Assembly: GCA_028870615.1 (NCBI GenBank)
Contig: JAGWPH010000154.1
Coordinates: forward strand, 1-16,835
From: Betaproteobacteria bacterium
GTDB lineage: Bacteria > Pseudomonadota > Gammaproteobacteria > Burkholderiales > Ferrovaceae
Length of the DNA: 16,835 nucleotides
Direction: 5' to 3'
The notes beneath the pieces were generated by a model. The model did not search any database. It had not been told where the DNA came from and was given only the letters and a program-made list of their open reading frames with translations. The position numbers and the translations under genes are program-made. Position 1 is the stretch's first letter. Each line of letters opens with the position of its first letter. Shown here piece by piece: positions 7,231 through 15,479 of this stretch.

Positions 7231-9111
7231 CTATGCGCCAAACGGTTGTGTCAGAACTCCGGTAATCCCCATGGAAACCGTACCGATCGCTTCTGGACTG
7301 GGGTTTGCGGCCTGAGAAGAGTAATTGTGTGCGTTGATGATGTGGGTATCCAGGGTAGCGGCAGCAGCGCGATAAGCTGCGTAATTCGGGTTGGCCGTTG
7401 TAATGGATGCAACTGCGTTGACCAGCCAATCTGTGGCGTAGGCCAAACCGCCTGCCGCAATCACCCCGGAATCGTTTTGTATCAAATAAGCCATGACGCT
7501 ATAGAGTCCGGCCTGGTTGTTAGCAACGTCTGTAGCGAGACCACTGTCGCCTTGCGTCGTGAGGCCGAGATTTTTAAATACCGTCGGTAACTCCGTCACG
7601 TCATTTGTCAACCCGGCATTTGCGAGGAGCTGCTTTGCTAACGCCGTTCCAGTCGCAGTGGTGAGATTCGAGCTGTATACAGTGTTACCCGCCGCATCCC
7701 CTTTGAAAGTAATGTAAAGCGCGTCAATGTTCGCTGCATTGGTGAGACCGCCATTGGCATTCGTTAATGCCGGACCGTTATAAATGGTTTTATCTGAAAA
7801 TTTTAAATAATCGATCTGATTAAGTACGGTGGTGCCTGTCGTATCGGTAACGCTCGTGCCGGGTATTATTGTGTAAGTAGACAGGGCATTGGGGTACTCT
7901 GCTGTATCTACGCCACCACCGCCAGTGAATGTGTCATTACCACCGCCACCGCTGAACGTGTCGTTGCCCGTGCCACCAATCAGTGTGTCGTTTCCGGCGC
8001 CGCCGATGAGGGTATCGCCGTCATTGTTGGCCGTCAGCGTATTGTTGCCGGTGCCCGTGGTGCTGGCCGTATCAATGTGGGTGCCATAGGCAATCCACAG
8101 GTTCTGGATCTTGAGATTGTTGGAAGGCGTGCTGTTGTCATAGGCGTAAACAGGATTGCCGATGGTGCTCCCGTATCCAGGGCGCAAATCAATGCTGGAA
8201 GAGGTGTTGCCGGTATAGGCTATGGTATTGTGGCCGCCCCCATCCCAGAGGGTCTCAAAATAATACTGGCCTGGGTTGTCGTTAAAGTTATAGGTGGTAT
8301 CCCCGGCGTTATACCCCATGTTGGCGCCATACATGGCCTGCATGGCGGCAATGTCAAGCAGCATGGGCGTGGTGGGGTTGAAGCTAAAACCCACCATGCT
8401 GGTTCCGGCCACGGTGGTATAGCTCATCACGGTATACAGATTGGAATCCAGACTGCCGCTAACCGTGTGGTCGGGGCTGATCACCACCGAGTTGAATGAG
8501 GACGACGTCGCATCGAAGGGATGCTTGAGCCCCAGCGCATGCCCCAGTTCGTGTAGCAACGTAAAGTACTCATACCCGCCTTCGGGCATGCTCGAGGAAT
8601 TGCTCTGACTCGTGTAGGCGGTACTGAAATCAGAGTTATAGACGGTATCGGTGGACGTGGGATCAAGCCAGATGTTGCCGTTGTCGGGCAACGCAGAGTA
8701 GACGGCACTACTGCCACTGCCTGTGGTGCTATAGTCCTGATAAGTAAATCCGTTGGCCCCGGACCAGTTATAGCTGGTGGAAAACGCCACCCGGATATTA
8801 CCCACCGTGGTGCTGTTGTCCACCGTCGGGACAAAATTGAGATTGGCCACATCGGCCCACTTCGAGAGCGCGCTCGTGAACGCGGTCTGCTGGGTGGTGC
8901 TGAACGCCTGAATTCCACTGATGACGCTCGTGTCATACCCGGGATTGAAACTCGAACTCGGCGTTATAAAACTATAAGGAATGGTGGTACTGGACGAACT
9001 TGTGGTATTGGCCCATTGCAACCCATCAAGCAAGGCCAGGGCTTGCGGATTGCTGCTAATAACGGCTAAAGAAGAAAGAGCCAGCGGTGTATTGGCAGTT
9101 GGAGAAGGCAT
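7231..9111 (-). CDS. Serralysin-type M10 metalloprotease with RTX repeats and extra C-terminal region
   Basis: A 626-residue secreted zinc protease. The zinc-binding motif HELGHALGLKH is at residues 187-197, with catalytic E188, and the Met-turn VMSYT at 228-232 supplies the Tyr (Y231) seen in serralysins. Four nonapeptide RTX repeats span residues 370-405 and would bind calcium. There is no Sec signal and no cysteine, as expected for type I secretion, but no ABC exporter, membrane-fusion protein or TolC gene is in the window. After a short RTX-flank block (about 407-445), an Ala/Thr-rich helical region of about 175 residues ends the protein. It resembles the DUF4214/S-layer-like tails found after RTX blocks, but weakly. 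The N-terminal domain is rich in Ser/Thr. No clear ribosome site precedes the ATG. Confidence 0.88.
   Translation of the reverse strand: MPSPTANTPLALSSLAVISSNPQALALLDGLQWANTTSSSSTTIPYSFITPSSSFNPGYDTSVISGIQAFSTTQQTAFTSALSKWADVANLNFVPTVDNSTTVGNIRVAFSTSYNWSGANGFTYQDYSTTGSGSSAVYSALPDNGNIWLDPTSTDTVYNSDFSTAYTSQSNSSSMPEGGYEYFTLLHELGHALGLKHPFDATSSSFNSVVISPDHTVSGSLDSNLYTVMSYTTVAGTSMVGFSFNPTTPMLLDIAAMQAMYGANMGYNAGDTTYNFNDNPGQYYFETLWDGGGHNTIAYTGNTSSSIDLRPGYGSTIGNPVYAYDNSTPSNNLKIQNLWIAYGTHIDTASTTGTGNNTLTANNDGDTLIGGAGNDTLIGGTGNDTFSGGGGNDTFTGGGGVDTAEYPNALSTYTIIPGTSVTDTTGTTVLNQIDYLKFSDKTIYNGPALTNANGGLTNAANIDALYITFKGDAAGNTVYSSNLTTATGTALAKQLLANAGLTNDVTELPTVFKNLGLTTQGDSGLATDVANNQAGLYSVMAYLIQNDSGVIAAGGLAYATDWLVNAVASITTANPNYAAYRAAAATLDTHIINAHNYSSQAANPSPEAIGTVSMGITGVLTQPFGA
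7897..8004 (-). repeat. RTX nonapeptide-coding repeats
   Basis: Four tandem 27-nt units encode GGAGNDTLI, GGTGNDTFS, GGGGNDTFT and GGGGVDTAE (residues 370-405 of the protease). The first three fit GGxGxDxux; the fourth has lost the Asn/final hydrophobic position. A partial unit (NDGDTLI) precedes them. Calcium binding is family knowledge. Confidence 0.9.
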
Positions 9112-9213
9112 GGTCCCGTGCAGTCAGTGAGATTTAACAACACATTGTTTGGTGGAATCGTACAGCACTCTCGGCGTAGCATCTAGGGGTTGATCAATTT
9201 TGCTGGAGCCCCC

Positions 9214-10011
9214 ATGCCCCGCTTTGCCGCCAACCTGACCATGATGTACCGGGAACACGCATTTCCGGATCGCTTCGCGGCCGCCCGCGCCGATGGGTTT
9301 GATGCCGTCGAATGCCTGTTTCCCTACGCCCTTGAAGCCGAGGTCTGTTTAGCGCATCTGGAAGATCAGGGGTTGCAGCAGGTGCTGTTCAATGCCCCGC
9401 CCGGGAATTGGGAAGCGGGAGAACGCGGACTTGCGGCACTGCCCGGACGTGAAGCGGACTTCCGACACAGCATCAGGGAGCAAGCGCTGCCCTATGCCCA
9501 AACACTGCGCTGTCCCCGCTTGCATGTGATGGCAGGCATCGTCCCGCCCGATAGCGATCTTCACCGGGTGCGCAGCACCTATCTGGACAATCTGGTCTGG
9601 GCTGCCTCAGTGGCGGCCCCACTGGGAATCGATATTCTGATCGAGCCCATCAACCCGCGCGACATGCCCGGCTACTATCTCACCCGGCAAGACCAGGCGC
9701 ATCACCTGGTCACCGAGGTGGGGATGGCCAATCTGGGGGTACTGATGGATTTGTATCATTGCCAGATCGTGGAAGGTGACCTGGCGCGCCGCATTGAAAC
9801 TTTTCTGCCAAGCGGCAGGGTGCGTCATTTCCAGGTGGCCGGGGTCCCCGACCGTCATGAACCTGATGTGGGGGAAATCCACTACCCCTACCTGTTCGAT
9901 CTGATTGACCGATTGGGCTACGACGGAACCATCGGCTGCGAGTACCGGCCACAGGCCGGTACATCGCAGGGGTTGGGCTGGCTTAAAAGGTTACCGTCCC
10001 GCCGGGTGTGA
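9214..10011 (+). CDS. Hydroxypyruvate isomerase-family TIM-barrel enzyme (Hyi/OtnI type)
   Basis: A 265-residue AP-endonuclease-2-fold sugar isomerase. The two metal-binding, catalytic glutamates are E144 ([16 protein letters not shown]) and E243 (TIGCEYRP), with supporting MDLYHCQ (178-184) and [18 protein letters not shown] (205-222) blocks. The family interconverts hydroxypyruvate and tartronate semialdehyde, or isomerises 2-oxo-tetronates; sequence alone does not separate these. The ATG at 9214 has GGAG 5 nt upstream and gives the canonical [11 protein letters not shown] start; an in-frame ATG at 9190 lies before the ribosome site and is rejected. No glyoxylate carboligase or tartronate semialdehyde reductase gene is nearby. 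The last 29 nt overlap the tail of the opposing hydrolase gene. Confidence 0.85.
   Translation: MPRFAANLTMMYREHAFPDRFAAARADGFDAVECLFPYALEAEVCLAHLEDQGLQQVLFNAPPGNWEAGERGLAALPGREADFRHSIREQALPYAQTLRCPRLHVMAGIVPPDSDLHRVRSTYLDNLVWAASVAAPLGIDILIEPINPRDMPGYYLTRQDQAHHLVTEVGMANLGVLMDLYHCQIVEGDLARRIETFLPSGRVRHFQVAGVPDRHEPDVGEIHYPYLFDLIDRLGYDGTIGCEYRPQAGTSQGLGWLKRLPSRRV
9942..9962. repeat. Perfect 9-bp-stem hairpin between the convergent gene ends
   Basis: GTACCGGCC, loop ACA, GGCCGGTAC. It lies inside the 3' end of the isomerase gene, right after the codon of catalytic E243, and 21 nt past the stop of the opposing hydrolase gene. There is no T-run on either side, so it is not a textbook intrinsic terminator, but it could end or stabilise the leftward operon transcript. 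Confidence 0.6.
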
Positions 10012-10834
10012 GATCCAGCACCTTGGTGCGGGAGGTTCCCAGCGCCTTGATAAACTCTTCCGGCGTGCCCTTCAGCACCGGGTAAGTGCCGTAGTGAATC
10101 GGCAAGGCATAATGCGGCTTGAGCCAGTAGCGCACGGCATAGGCCGCATCCTGCGGACTCATCACGAAGTGACCACCGATGGGAATCAGCACCAGGTCCG
10201 GCTTGTAGTAATCAGCAATCATCTTCATGTCGCTGAACAACCCGGTATCACCCATGTGATAAATCTTGAACCCATTCTCCATCTCGATAATGAATCCCAC
10301 CGGCTCTCCGCCCGGATGGGTTTCGTCCTTGTTGGTGGTGGGGTTATGCCACACCACTTCCGAACTGTGTTCGGCATGGACCATGGTGATCTTGATCCCT
10401 TCGAAGGGTGTGATGGTGCCTGATTTGTTCATGCGCGGCGCAAGTTCCGCAGGCAACACCCCCAGCGTCAGCAGCGTCTGATTAAGTCCGGCCGGCGCGA
10501 TAACGGGAATTTTCAGGCGCTTGGCCAACTCCGGGGCGTCCCCCAGGTGGTCCCAGTGACCATGAGTCACCACGATCAGGTCAATGTGGCCCAGCGCATC
10601 GAGGTTTTTGTACTGCTCGGGCGTCTTGGGGTTCTGGGTGATGAAAGGATCCACCAGAATGACTTTGCCACCCGGGGTAGAAATACGTACAGCCGAATGC
10701 CCCAGCCACAATAACTCGGTCTTGCCATCAGCAGCATGGGCTGCCCCCATGGCAAATATCCACAGCAAAAAGAAATGGGAGACAGCCCTCATGTTACGGG
10801 CGCCCCATTGTTTCATTTTTTCAATAGTGATCAT
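9983..10834 (-). CDS. Exported metallo-beta-lactamase-fold hydrolase, UPF0173 type
   Basis: A 283-residue metal-dependent hydrolase. The metal-binding HGHWDH motif is at 91-96, with an early LGHSAVRI strand (H46), VDPF (D62), [23 protein letters not shown] and PIHYGT, the UPF0173/YtkL-like order. Unlike the usual cytoplasmic members of about 230 residues, it carries an N-terminal extension with a hydrophobic stretch ([11 protein letters not shown]) ending in AAHA before ADGKTELLW, which reads as a Sec signal peptide. The start at 10834 overlaps the stop of the molybdopterin subunit gene (ATGA) and has GAGGA 8 nt upstream, so translation is likely coupled. Met-7 or Met-15 could also start the signal peptide. 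Substrate unknown; linkage suggests hydrolysis of the oxidoreductase product. Confidence 0.85.
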   Translation of the reverse strand: MITIEKMKQWGARNMRAVSHFFLLWIFAMGAAHAADGKTELLWLGHSAVRISTPGGKVILVDPFITQNPKTPEQYKNLDALGHIDLIVVTHGHWDHLGDAPELAKRLKIPVIAPAGLNQTLLTLGVLPAELAPRMNKSGTITPFEGIKITMVHAEHSSEVVWHNPTTNKDETHPGGEPVGFIIEMENGFKIYHMGDTGLFSDMKMIADYYKPDLVLIPIGGHFVMSPQDAAYAVRYWLKPHYALPIHYGTYPVLKGTPEEFIKALGTSRTKVLDLTPGGTVTF

Positions 10835-13035
10835 GTGCGTGTCCTCATGGCTTCCAAAACTTTGTGCGGCGTAAACGGTACGGAGCGCAGGCGCACCCCG
10901 AGGGCATCATACACGCCATTGGCAATCGCCGAGGGCACCACCGAGGCGGCCGGCTCACCGGCGCCCCAGGGTTTCTCGGTAGGCCGATCAATCAGGTCCA
11001 TGGTGACCTGAGGGACCTCCGGGAATGTCAGGATGGGGTAGCTGACCCAATCGAGCGTCGTGACCTGCGAGCGATTGAACTTTATTTCTTCCAGCAGGGT
11101 GCGGCTCACGGTTTGAATGATGTTGCCTTCCAGCTGGTTTTTAAGCCCATCGGGATTGATGATCTGGCCGCAATCATGAGCAATGTAAAAATGAGTCACC
11201 CTGATTTTTCCTGTGCGGCGATTCACTTCCACATCGGCAACCACCGCCACATAGGTTCGCACCAGTTCGTACTTGATGTAGGACACCCCGCGCCCGCGCA
11301 CCACATCACCAGAATCGGCCGCTTTGCCGGTGCGCGGTTGCCAATGGGCCAACTGCGCGACCCGCTCCAGGCATTCACGACCCCGTGGATCGATAAGATG
11401 GCGCAGGCGAAATTCCATTGGATCGGCGCTCGCGGCGTGGGCCAGCTCATCCATGAAACTCTCGCTACCAAAGGTATTCTGCATCCGCCCGGGCGCACGA
11501 ATCCATGAAGCACGAAACGGGGTGTGGCTCAAGTAATGCGCGGTAGTCTTGAGATTAGGCACCTGATACGGAATCGCCAGGCCTTGATGAACGTTGCCCG
11601 GATGCGCCACTTCATGGGGCATGAGTGCCAGGTCGGCGGCGAGCAAGGTGACAGACGCCTGGGCCGGGCGCTTTGGAATGTACGCTTGGGATTCCCAGGC
11701 CGCGATATGCCCCTGATCATCCAGGGCCCCACGAAAATCCAGCAAAAACGGTGGTCCCTTGGGATCCCAGCCATGCTCGTCGGCGCGCATCCACTGCACG
11801 CGCACCGGCTGGTTGACCACCTTGGCAATCAGCACGGCATCAGCCGCAGCATCTTCGTGGCCATTGCGCCCATAACAGCCGGAGCCGGCGATGTAAATGC
11901 AACGCACCTGGGACTCCGGCACTTTCATCATCTGGGCCATCTGCTTGCGCAACAGGTGGACTTGTTGTGAAGCGGTCCAACAGGTCACCATTCCGTCTTT
12001 CCATTCGGCCACAGCGCAGGAAGGCCCGAGAGAGCCATGAGTGTGGATGGCGAAGTCGTAAGTGGCCCGAAGTTTTTTGGCGCTTTGCTGCAACACGGTG
12101 GCAGGGTCGCCGGCATTTTGCAGATCCTCGCTCTTGCTGATGGCCGTGTTGCGTACGTAATCCCACAACCGGTTTTGCTCGGGCAGACCCTGCCACGCGC
12201 TCCAGACCGGCTTGATTGCTGCACTGGCCTGAATGGCTCCCCATTCCGTGCGCGCCACCACCGCAAGAAAATTGCCTTCGCGCACAGTGGCGACAAACCC
12301 CGGCACCTTGCGGGCCGCCTGGTCATCCACCGACAACAGCTCGGCGTGCACCCCTGTGGGTCGGACCACCCGGGCGTGCACCATCCCGGGCAGGCGAAAA
12401 TCGTGCATGTATTCAAATTGCCCTGTCACCTTGGCGGGAATGTCGAGGCGCGCCACGGACTTGCCGACGACCTGATAATCGGCAGGCGCCTTCGTGGGCG
12501 CTTTGGGGTCCACCTTGAGCACCAACCCTTCCGCTTCAATCAGTTCGGCGTAAGACGTGCTGGCCCCTTCATGCCAGCATCTTCCCTCATGGGTTTTGAT
12601 GGCCTGGGCCGGCGCACTGAATTTGCTTGCCGCCCGGCTGATCAAGGCAGCCCGGGCCGTCGCACAGGCTTGGCGGATCTGCATGCCACCCACTTGAATG
12701 GACAGGCTGCCCCAGGTAAGCCCCTGATCCGGTGTGGTCAGGGTATCCCCCTGAACGATTGTCACCTGGGCCAAGGGGATATCAAGCTCTTCCGCGGCGA
12801 TCTGGGTGATTGCAGTGCGCACCCCGGTGCCGAGGTCCACCTTGCCGGAATAGATCGTCACCGAATTGTCGGGGTGGATTTGAATGAAGCCCTCCACAGC
12901 ATCGGTAGCCACACTCTTGGAAGCCGCTGGGGTATCGGCAGCGACCGATACCCGATCGGGCAACAGGGCAAAGGTCACCATCAGCGATCCGGCGGTCTTC
13001 AAAAATACACGGCGGTTCAATACCTCATGGGTCAT
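10831..13035 (-). CDS. Molybdopterin-binding subunit of an isoquinoline/aldehyde oxidoreductase (IorB-like), Tat-exported
   Basis: A 734-residue xanthine dehydrogenase-superfamily subunit that hydroxylates an aldehyde or N-heterocycle using water. Residues 1-33 form a twin-arginine signal (NRRVFLK, R8-R9, then a hydrophobic core), so the holoenzyme is predicted to be periplasmic. The molybdopterin domains include VDLGTGVRTAITQIAAEEL, the TWGSLSIQ block, and WGAGEPA with E694 as the expected catalytic glutamate. Length and domain order match IorB rather than CoxL/XdhB. The start at 13035 is fixed by GGAGGAG just upstream; an in-frame ATG at 13098 lies inside the preceding gene and would bury the Tat signal. 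It is preceded by its 2Fe-2S partner and followed by a hydrolase. No FAD subunit, cytochrome or XdhC-like maturation factor gene is seen. Confidence 0.9.
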   Translation of the reverse strand: MTHEVLNRRVFLKTAGSLMVTFALLPDRVSVAADTPAASKSVATDAVEGFIQIHPDNSVTIYSGKVDLGTGVRTAITQIAAEELDIPLAQVTIVQGDTLTTPDQGLTWGSLSIQVGGMQIRQACATARAALISRAASKFSAPAQAIKTHEGRCWHEGASTSYAELIEAEGLVLKVDPKAPTKAPADYQVVGKSVARLDIPAKVTGQFEYMHDFRLPGMVHARVVRPTGVHAELLSVDDQAARKVPGFVATVREGNFLAVVARTEWGAIQASAAIKPVWSAWQGLPEQNRLWDYVRNTAISKSEDLQNAGDPATVLQQSAKKLRATYDFAIHTHGSLGPSCAVAEWKDGMVTCWTASQQVHLLRKQMAQMMKVPESQVRCIYIAGSGCYGRNGHEDAAADAVLIAKVVNQPVRVQWMRADEHGWDPKGPPFLLDFRGALDDQGHIAAWESQAYIPKRPAQASVTLLAADLALMPHEVAHPGNVHQGLAIPYQVPNLKTTAHYLSHTPFRASWIRAPGRMQNTFGSESFMDELAHAASADPMEFRLRHLIDPRGRECLERVAQLAHWQPRTGKAADSGDVVRGRGVSYIKYELVRTYVAVVADVEVNRRTGKIRVTHFYIAHDCGQIINPDGLKNQLEGNIIQTVSRTLLEEIKFNRSQVTTLDWVSYPILTFPEVPQVTMDLIDRPTEKPWGAGEPAASVVPSAIANGVYDALGVRLRSVPFTPHKVLEAMRTRT

Positions 13036-13040
13036 GATCT

Positions 13041-13050
13041 CTCCTCCCTC
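13041..13050 (-). promoter_or_regulatory. Strong ribosome binding site deciding the iorB-like start
   Basis: On the minus strand GAGGGAGGAG lies 5 nt before the ATG at 13035. It overlaps the stop codon of the 2Fe-2S subunit gene (13049-13051), so the two subunits are translated in tandem. Confidence 0.75.
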
Positions 13051-13519
13051 AAACCAGAGCCGCGGCGGCACGTTGCACGGCCCGGATGATGCGGACATGG
13101 GTGCCGCAGCGGCACAAATTGAGTGCCAATGCCTGCCGGATGTCCTGTTCGCTGGGATGCTTGTTTTTATCCAGCAATGCCTTGGTTTGCATGATCATGC
13201 CGTTGATGCAATAGCCGCACTGGGCAGCCTGCTCATCAATGAAAGCCTGCTGAATGGGATGGAGGTGTTCTGGGGAGCCTAGCCCTTCGAGCGTGGTAAT
13301 CGACTGCCCCGCCACCTTGGCAACCGACACGCTGCAGGAGCGTACCGGATGACCGTCGACATGAACCGTACAAGCTCCGCATTGGCCCAACCCGCAGCCA
13401 AAATGCGGGCCGCGCAAATGAAGATCGTTGCGCAACGCGTACAGCAGTGGCATTTTTGGGTCGTCCACCTGCACCGTATGCGATTGGCCATTAACCTTGA
13501 GGGTATAGGAGTGGGACAT
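13049..13519 (-). CDS. 2Fe-2S subunit of the molybdo-hydroxylase (IorA-like)
   Basis: A 156-residue iron-sulfur subunit carrying two 2Fe-2S clusters that take electrons from the molybdopterin subunit. The plant-ferredoxin-type cluster is held by C42, C47, C50 and C62 (GCGLGQCGACTVHVDG). The second, helical-domain cluster is held by C101, C104, C136 and C138 (QCGYCINGM and NLCRCGTH). All eight ligands are present. It has no signal peptide, so export would be as a folded complex with the Tat-tagged partner, as in related enzymes. GGAGG lies 4 nt before the ATG. The 13-nt gap to the next gene shows one operon. A -10-like CATAAT (minus strand, plus 13570-13575) in the 94-bp upstream gap may belong to its promoter, with only a weak -35. 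Confidence 0.92.
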   Translation of the reverse strand: MSHSYTLKVNGQSHTVQVDDPKMPLLYALRNDLHLRGPHFGCGLGQCGACTVHVDGHPVRSCSVSVAKVAGQSITTLEGLGSPEHLHPIQQAFIDEQAAQCGYCINGMIMQTKALLDKNKHPSEQDIRQALALNLCRCGTHVRIIRAVQRAAAALV

Positions 13520-13601
13520 GACACCTCCGATTGAAATAGTGACCCTAGAAGTCCGATCACAATCCCTGGATTATGCCTAACTTGGCGCTTGGAGGGAAAC
13601 C

Positions 13602-13614
13602 GGGGTCAGGCTCC
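13602..13614 (+). repeat. Short element GGGGTCAGGCTCC (copy 2 of 2)
   Basis: GGGGTCAGGCTCC followed by TATTCT, sharing 12 of 13 bases with the minus-strand copy at 5570-5582. The final base and the next two (13614-13616) form the stop codon of the WbpM-like gene on the minus strand, so the element borders or reshaped that gene's end. The rest of the 94-bp gap to the 2Fe-2S gene shows nothing else clear. Confidence 0.45.
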
Positions 13615-15479
13615 TATTCTATTTCCCTCAGCACTGCCCGGACCGCCGCCTCATTGCAGGCCAGAACCCCTTCACGCAGCCGCTCCAAATGGGCCATCAG
13701 GACCGACTCAGTCATGAAAGGCTCTTCCGCCTGCATGATCTTGGGATGTTCTGTGGGCGTGGCATTGCTGCTGGCAATCAGCAGTTCTTCAAAAAGCTTT
13801 TCACCGGGGCGCAGGCCGGTATAAACGATTTCAATATCGTGTTGAGGATGCGTCGCATCGCGCAGGCTGTGCCCCGCAAGGCGGATCATGTTGCGCGCAA
13901 GATCGACAATCCGCACCGGCCCACCCATCTCGAGCAGAAAAATTTCTCCGCCACGTGCAAGGCTACCGGCCTGGATCACCAGTTCCACGGCTTCGTGAAT
14001 GGACATGAAGTAACGTGTCACTTCGGGATGGGTGACCGTCACCGGTCCACCCACGGCGATCTGTTCACGAAACAGCGGAATCACCGAGCCACTTGAACCC
14101 AGCACGTTACCAAAACGCACGGCACAGAATCGCTGAGGACGACCGGCTGCGCGCTGTGCCATGGACTGCACGATTAACTCGGCCCAGCGCTTGGTGGTTC
14201 CCATGATATTGGCGGGACGCACGGCCTTGTCCGTGGAGATCAACACAAAGGTTTCAACACCCGCTTCAAAGGCTGCCTGAGCCAATGTCAGGGTGCCCAA
14301 CACATTGTTGCGCACCCCTTCCAGTACATTGATCTCCACCAGCGGAACGTGCTTATGGGCCGCTGTGTGATAAATGGTTTGGATGCCGTGGGTGCCGAGG
14401 AGCCGTGTCACCAGCGTTTCATCTCCCACAGATCCCAGGCAGGGCACAATGTCGAAGTCTGCCATGCTGCGCAACCCCCGATCGATCTGGTAGAGCGCAT
14501 GCTCGCTGGTCTCCAGCAACACCATGCGGGCCGGGCGGAGCACCGCAATCTGGCGACATAATTCCGAGCCGATCGAGCCACCCGCCCCGCTGACCAGAAC
14601 GGATTTACCAAAAACCGAGCGCCCCAACAAGGCCGGATTGGCCGCCACTGGATCGCGCCCGAGCAGGTCGCCGATGTCCACTTCACGCACCATGTTGATG
14701 AGGTGCCGGCCGTTGGCGATATCCACCAGAGCTGGCAGAATACGCACGCGCACCGGGTGCTGTTCCAGAAAGGTCACCACTTCACGACGCCGGGCACTGG
14801 ATGCCGAGGGCAAGGTCACGATCACGTCATGAATGTCGAAGCGTTCGATCAAACCGGGCAACTGGCTCGGTGCGTACACCCGCAACCCGCCCACGTCCTT
14901 GCCCTGCAAGGCAACGTCATCCTCCAGAAAACCCGCCGGAAAAAACTCCCTCCCCTGGCGCAAGGCAGCGGCGAGTTGCCATCCCGCATCCCCAGCCCCA
15001 TAGATCAATACCTGTCGGCCTGCAAAGCGTTCGCGCAAAGGCAACCAAAGCAGCCAGCGGGCGGTGAAACGTGTCCCTCCCACCAACACCATCCCGATCA
15101 ATCCATAGAGCAACGGCACCGAGCGGGGCACGCCTTCCAGCCCGGTCATTTGCGTCATGAAGGCCAAACCTGCCCATAGTGCAGCAGACAGCGCCATGGC
15201 CTTGAAGACTGTCCAGAGGGCTTGCTCGCCCAGGTATCGGATGATCGAACGGTACAGCCCGCTCTTGAGAAAGACGGGCAAGGCCAGGGCCGGGGCAGCG
15301 ACCATCAGCAACAGTTGGCCCGAATTGGGCACAAACCACCCGCCCAAACGCAAGGCATAGGCCGCCCATACTGCAAACATCAGCGACAACACATCCACGG
15401 CCAGCATCAGGCCCTGTTTGAACGGTCGGGACTTCCTGATCAGGTAACGCGACAAAAAATCGGAAAACGCTTCAGCCAT
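13614..15479 (-). CDS. Membrane-bound UDP-GlcNAc 4,6-dehydratase, WbpM/FlaA1 family
   Basis: A 621-residue inner-membrane nucleotide-sugar dehydratase. About four transmembrane helices fill residues 25-140. A first Rossmann-like domain follows (YGAGDAG, 160-166), then the catalytic extended-SDR domain with GAGGSIG (298-304), STDKAVRP (415-422) and MGTTKR (426-431). The Met in place of the usual Tyr of YxxxK marks the WbpM/FlaA1/CapD group, which makes UDP-4-keto-6-deoxy-GlcNAc for O-antigen or capsule. The ATG at 15479 overlaps the preceding gene by 8 nt and has AGGGAA upstream; an in-frame GTG at 15497 is less likely. Last gene of the WbpV-WbpL-WbpM block, the same order as at the end of P. 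aeruginosa O-antigen clusters. Confidence 0.92.
   Translation of the reverse strand: MAEAFSDFLSRYLIRKSRPFKQGLMLAVDVLSLMFAVWAAYALRLGGWFVPNSGQLLLMVAAPALALPVFLKSGLYRSIIRYLGEQALWTVFKAMALSAALWAGLAFMTQMTGLEGVPRSVPLLYGLIGMVLVGGTRFTARWLLWLPLRERFAGRQVLIYGAGDAGWQLAAALRQGREFFPAGFLEDDVALQGKDVGGLRVYAPSQLPGLIERFDIHDVIVTLPSASSARRREVVTFLEQHPVRVRILPALVDIANGRHLINMVREVDIGDLLGRDPVAANPALLGRSVFGKSVLVSGAGGSIGSELCRQIAVLRPARMVLLETSEHALYQIDRGLRSMADFDIVPCLGSVGDETLVTRLLGTHGIQTIYHTAAHKHVPLVEINVLEGVRNNVLGTLTLAQAAFEAGVETFVLISTDKAVRPANIMGTTKRWAELIVQSMAQRAAGRPQRFCAVRFGNVLGSSGSVIPLFREQIAVGGPVTVTHPEVTRYFMSIHEAVELVIQAGSLARGGEIFLLEMGGPVRIVDLARNMIRLAGHSLRDATHPQHDIEIVYTGLRPGEKLFEELLIASSNATPTEHPKIMQAEEPFMTESVLMAHLERLREGVLACNEAAVRAVLREIE

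Noticed and set aside
7756..7771. GGCATT-CGTT-AATGCC stem-loop inside the protease gene
   Set aside because: A 6-bp stem is common by chance and lies mid-gene.
5551..9183. Exact 12-mer CGGCGTAGCATC at 5551-5562 and 9172-9183
   Set aside because: Several 12-mer repeats are expected by chance in 17 kb and there is no shared flank.
9190..9197. TTGATCAA palindrome upstream of the isomerase gene as an FNR/Anr site
   Set aside because: The consensus needs TTGAT-N4-ATCAA; here the half-sites abut with no spacer.
12037..13089. Plus-strand open frame of 350 codons opposite the molybdopterin and 2Fe-2S subunit genes
   Set aside because: Antisense to two clear genes with complete motifs; no ribosome site or recognisable domain.
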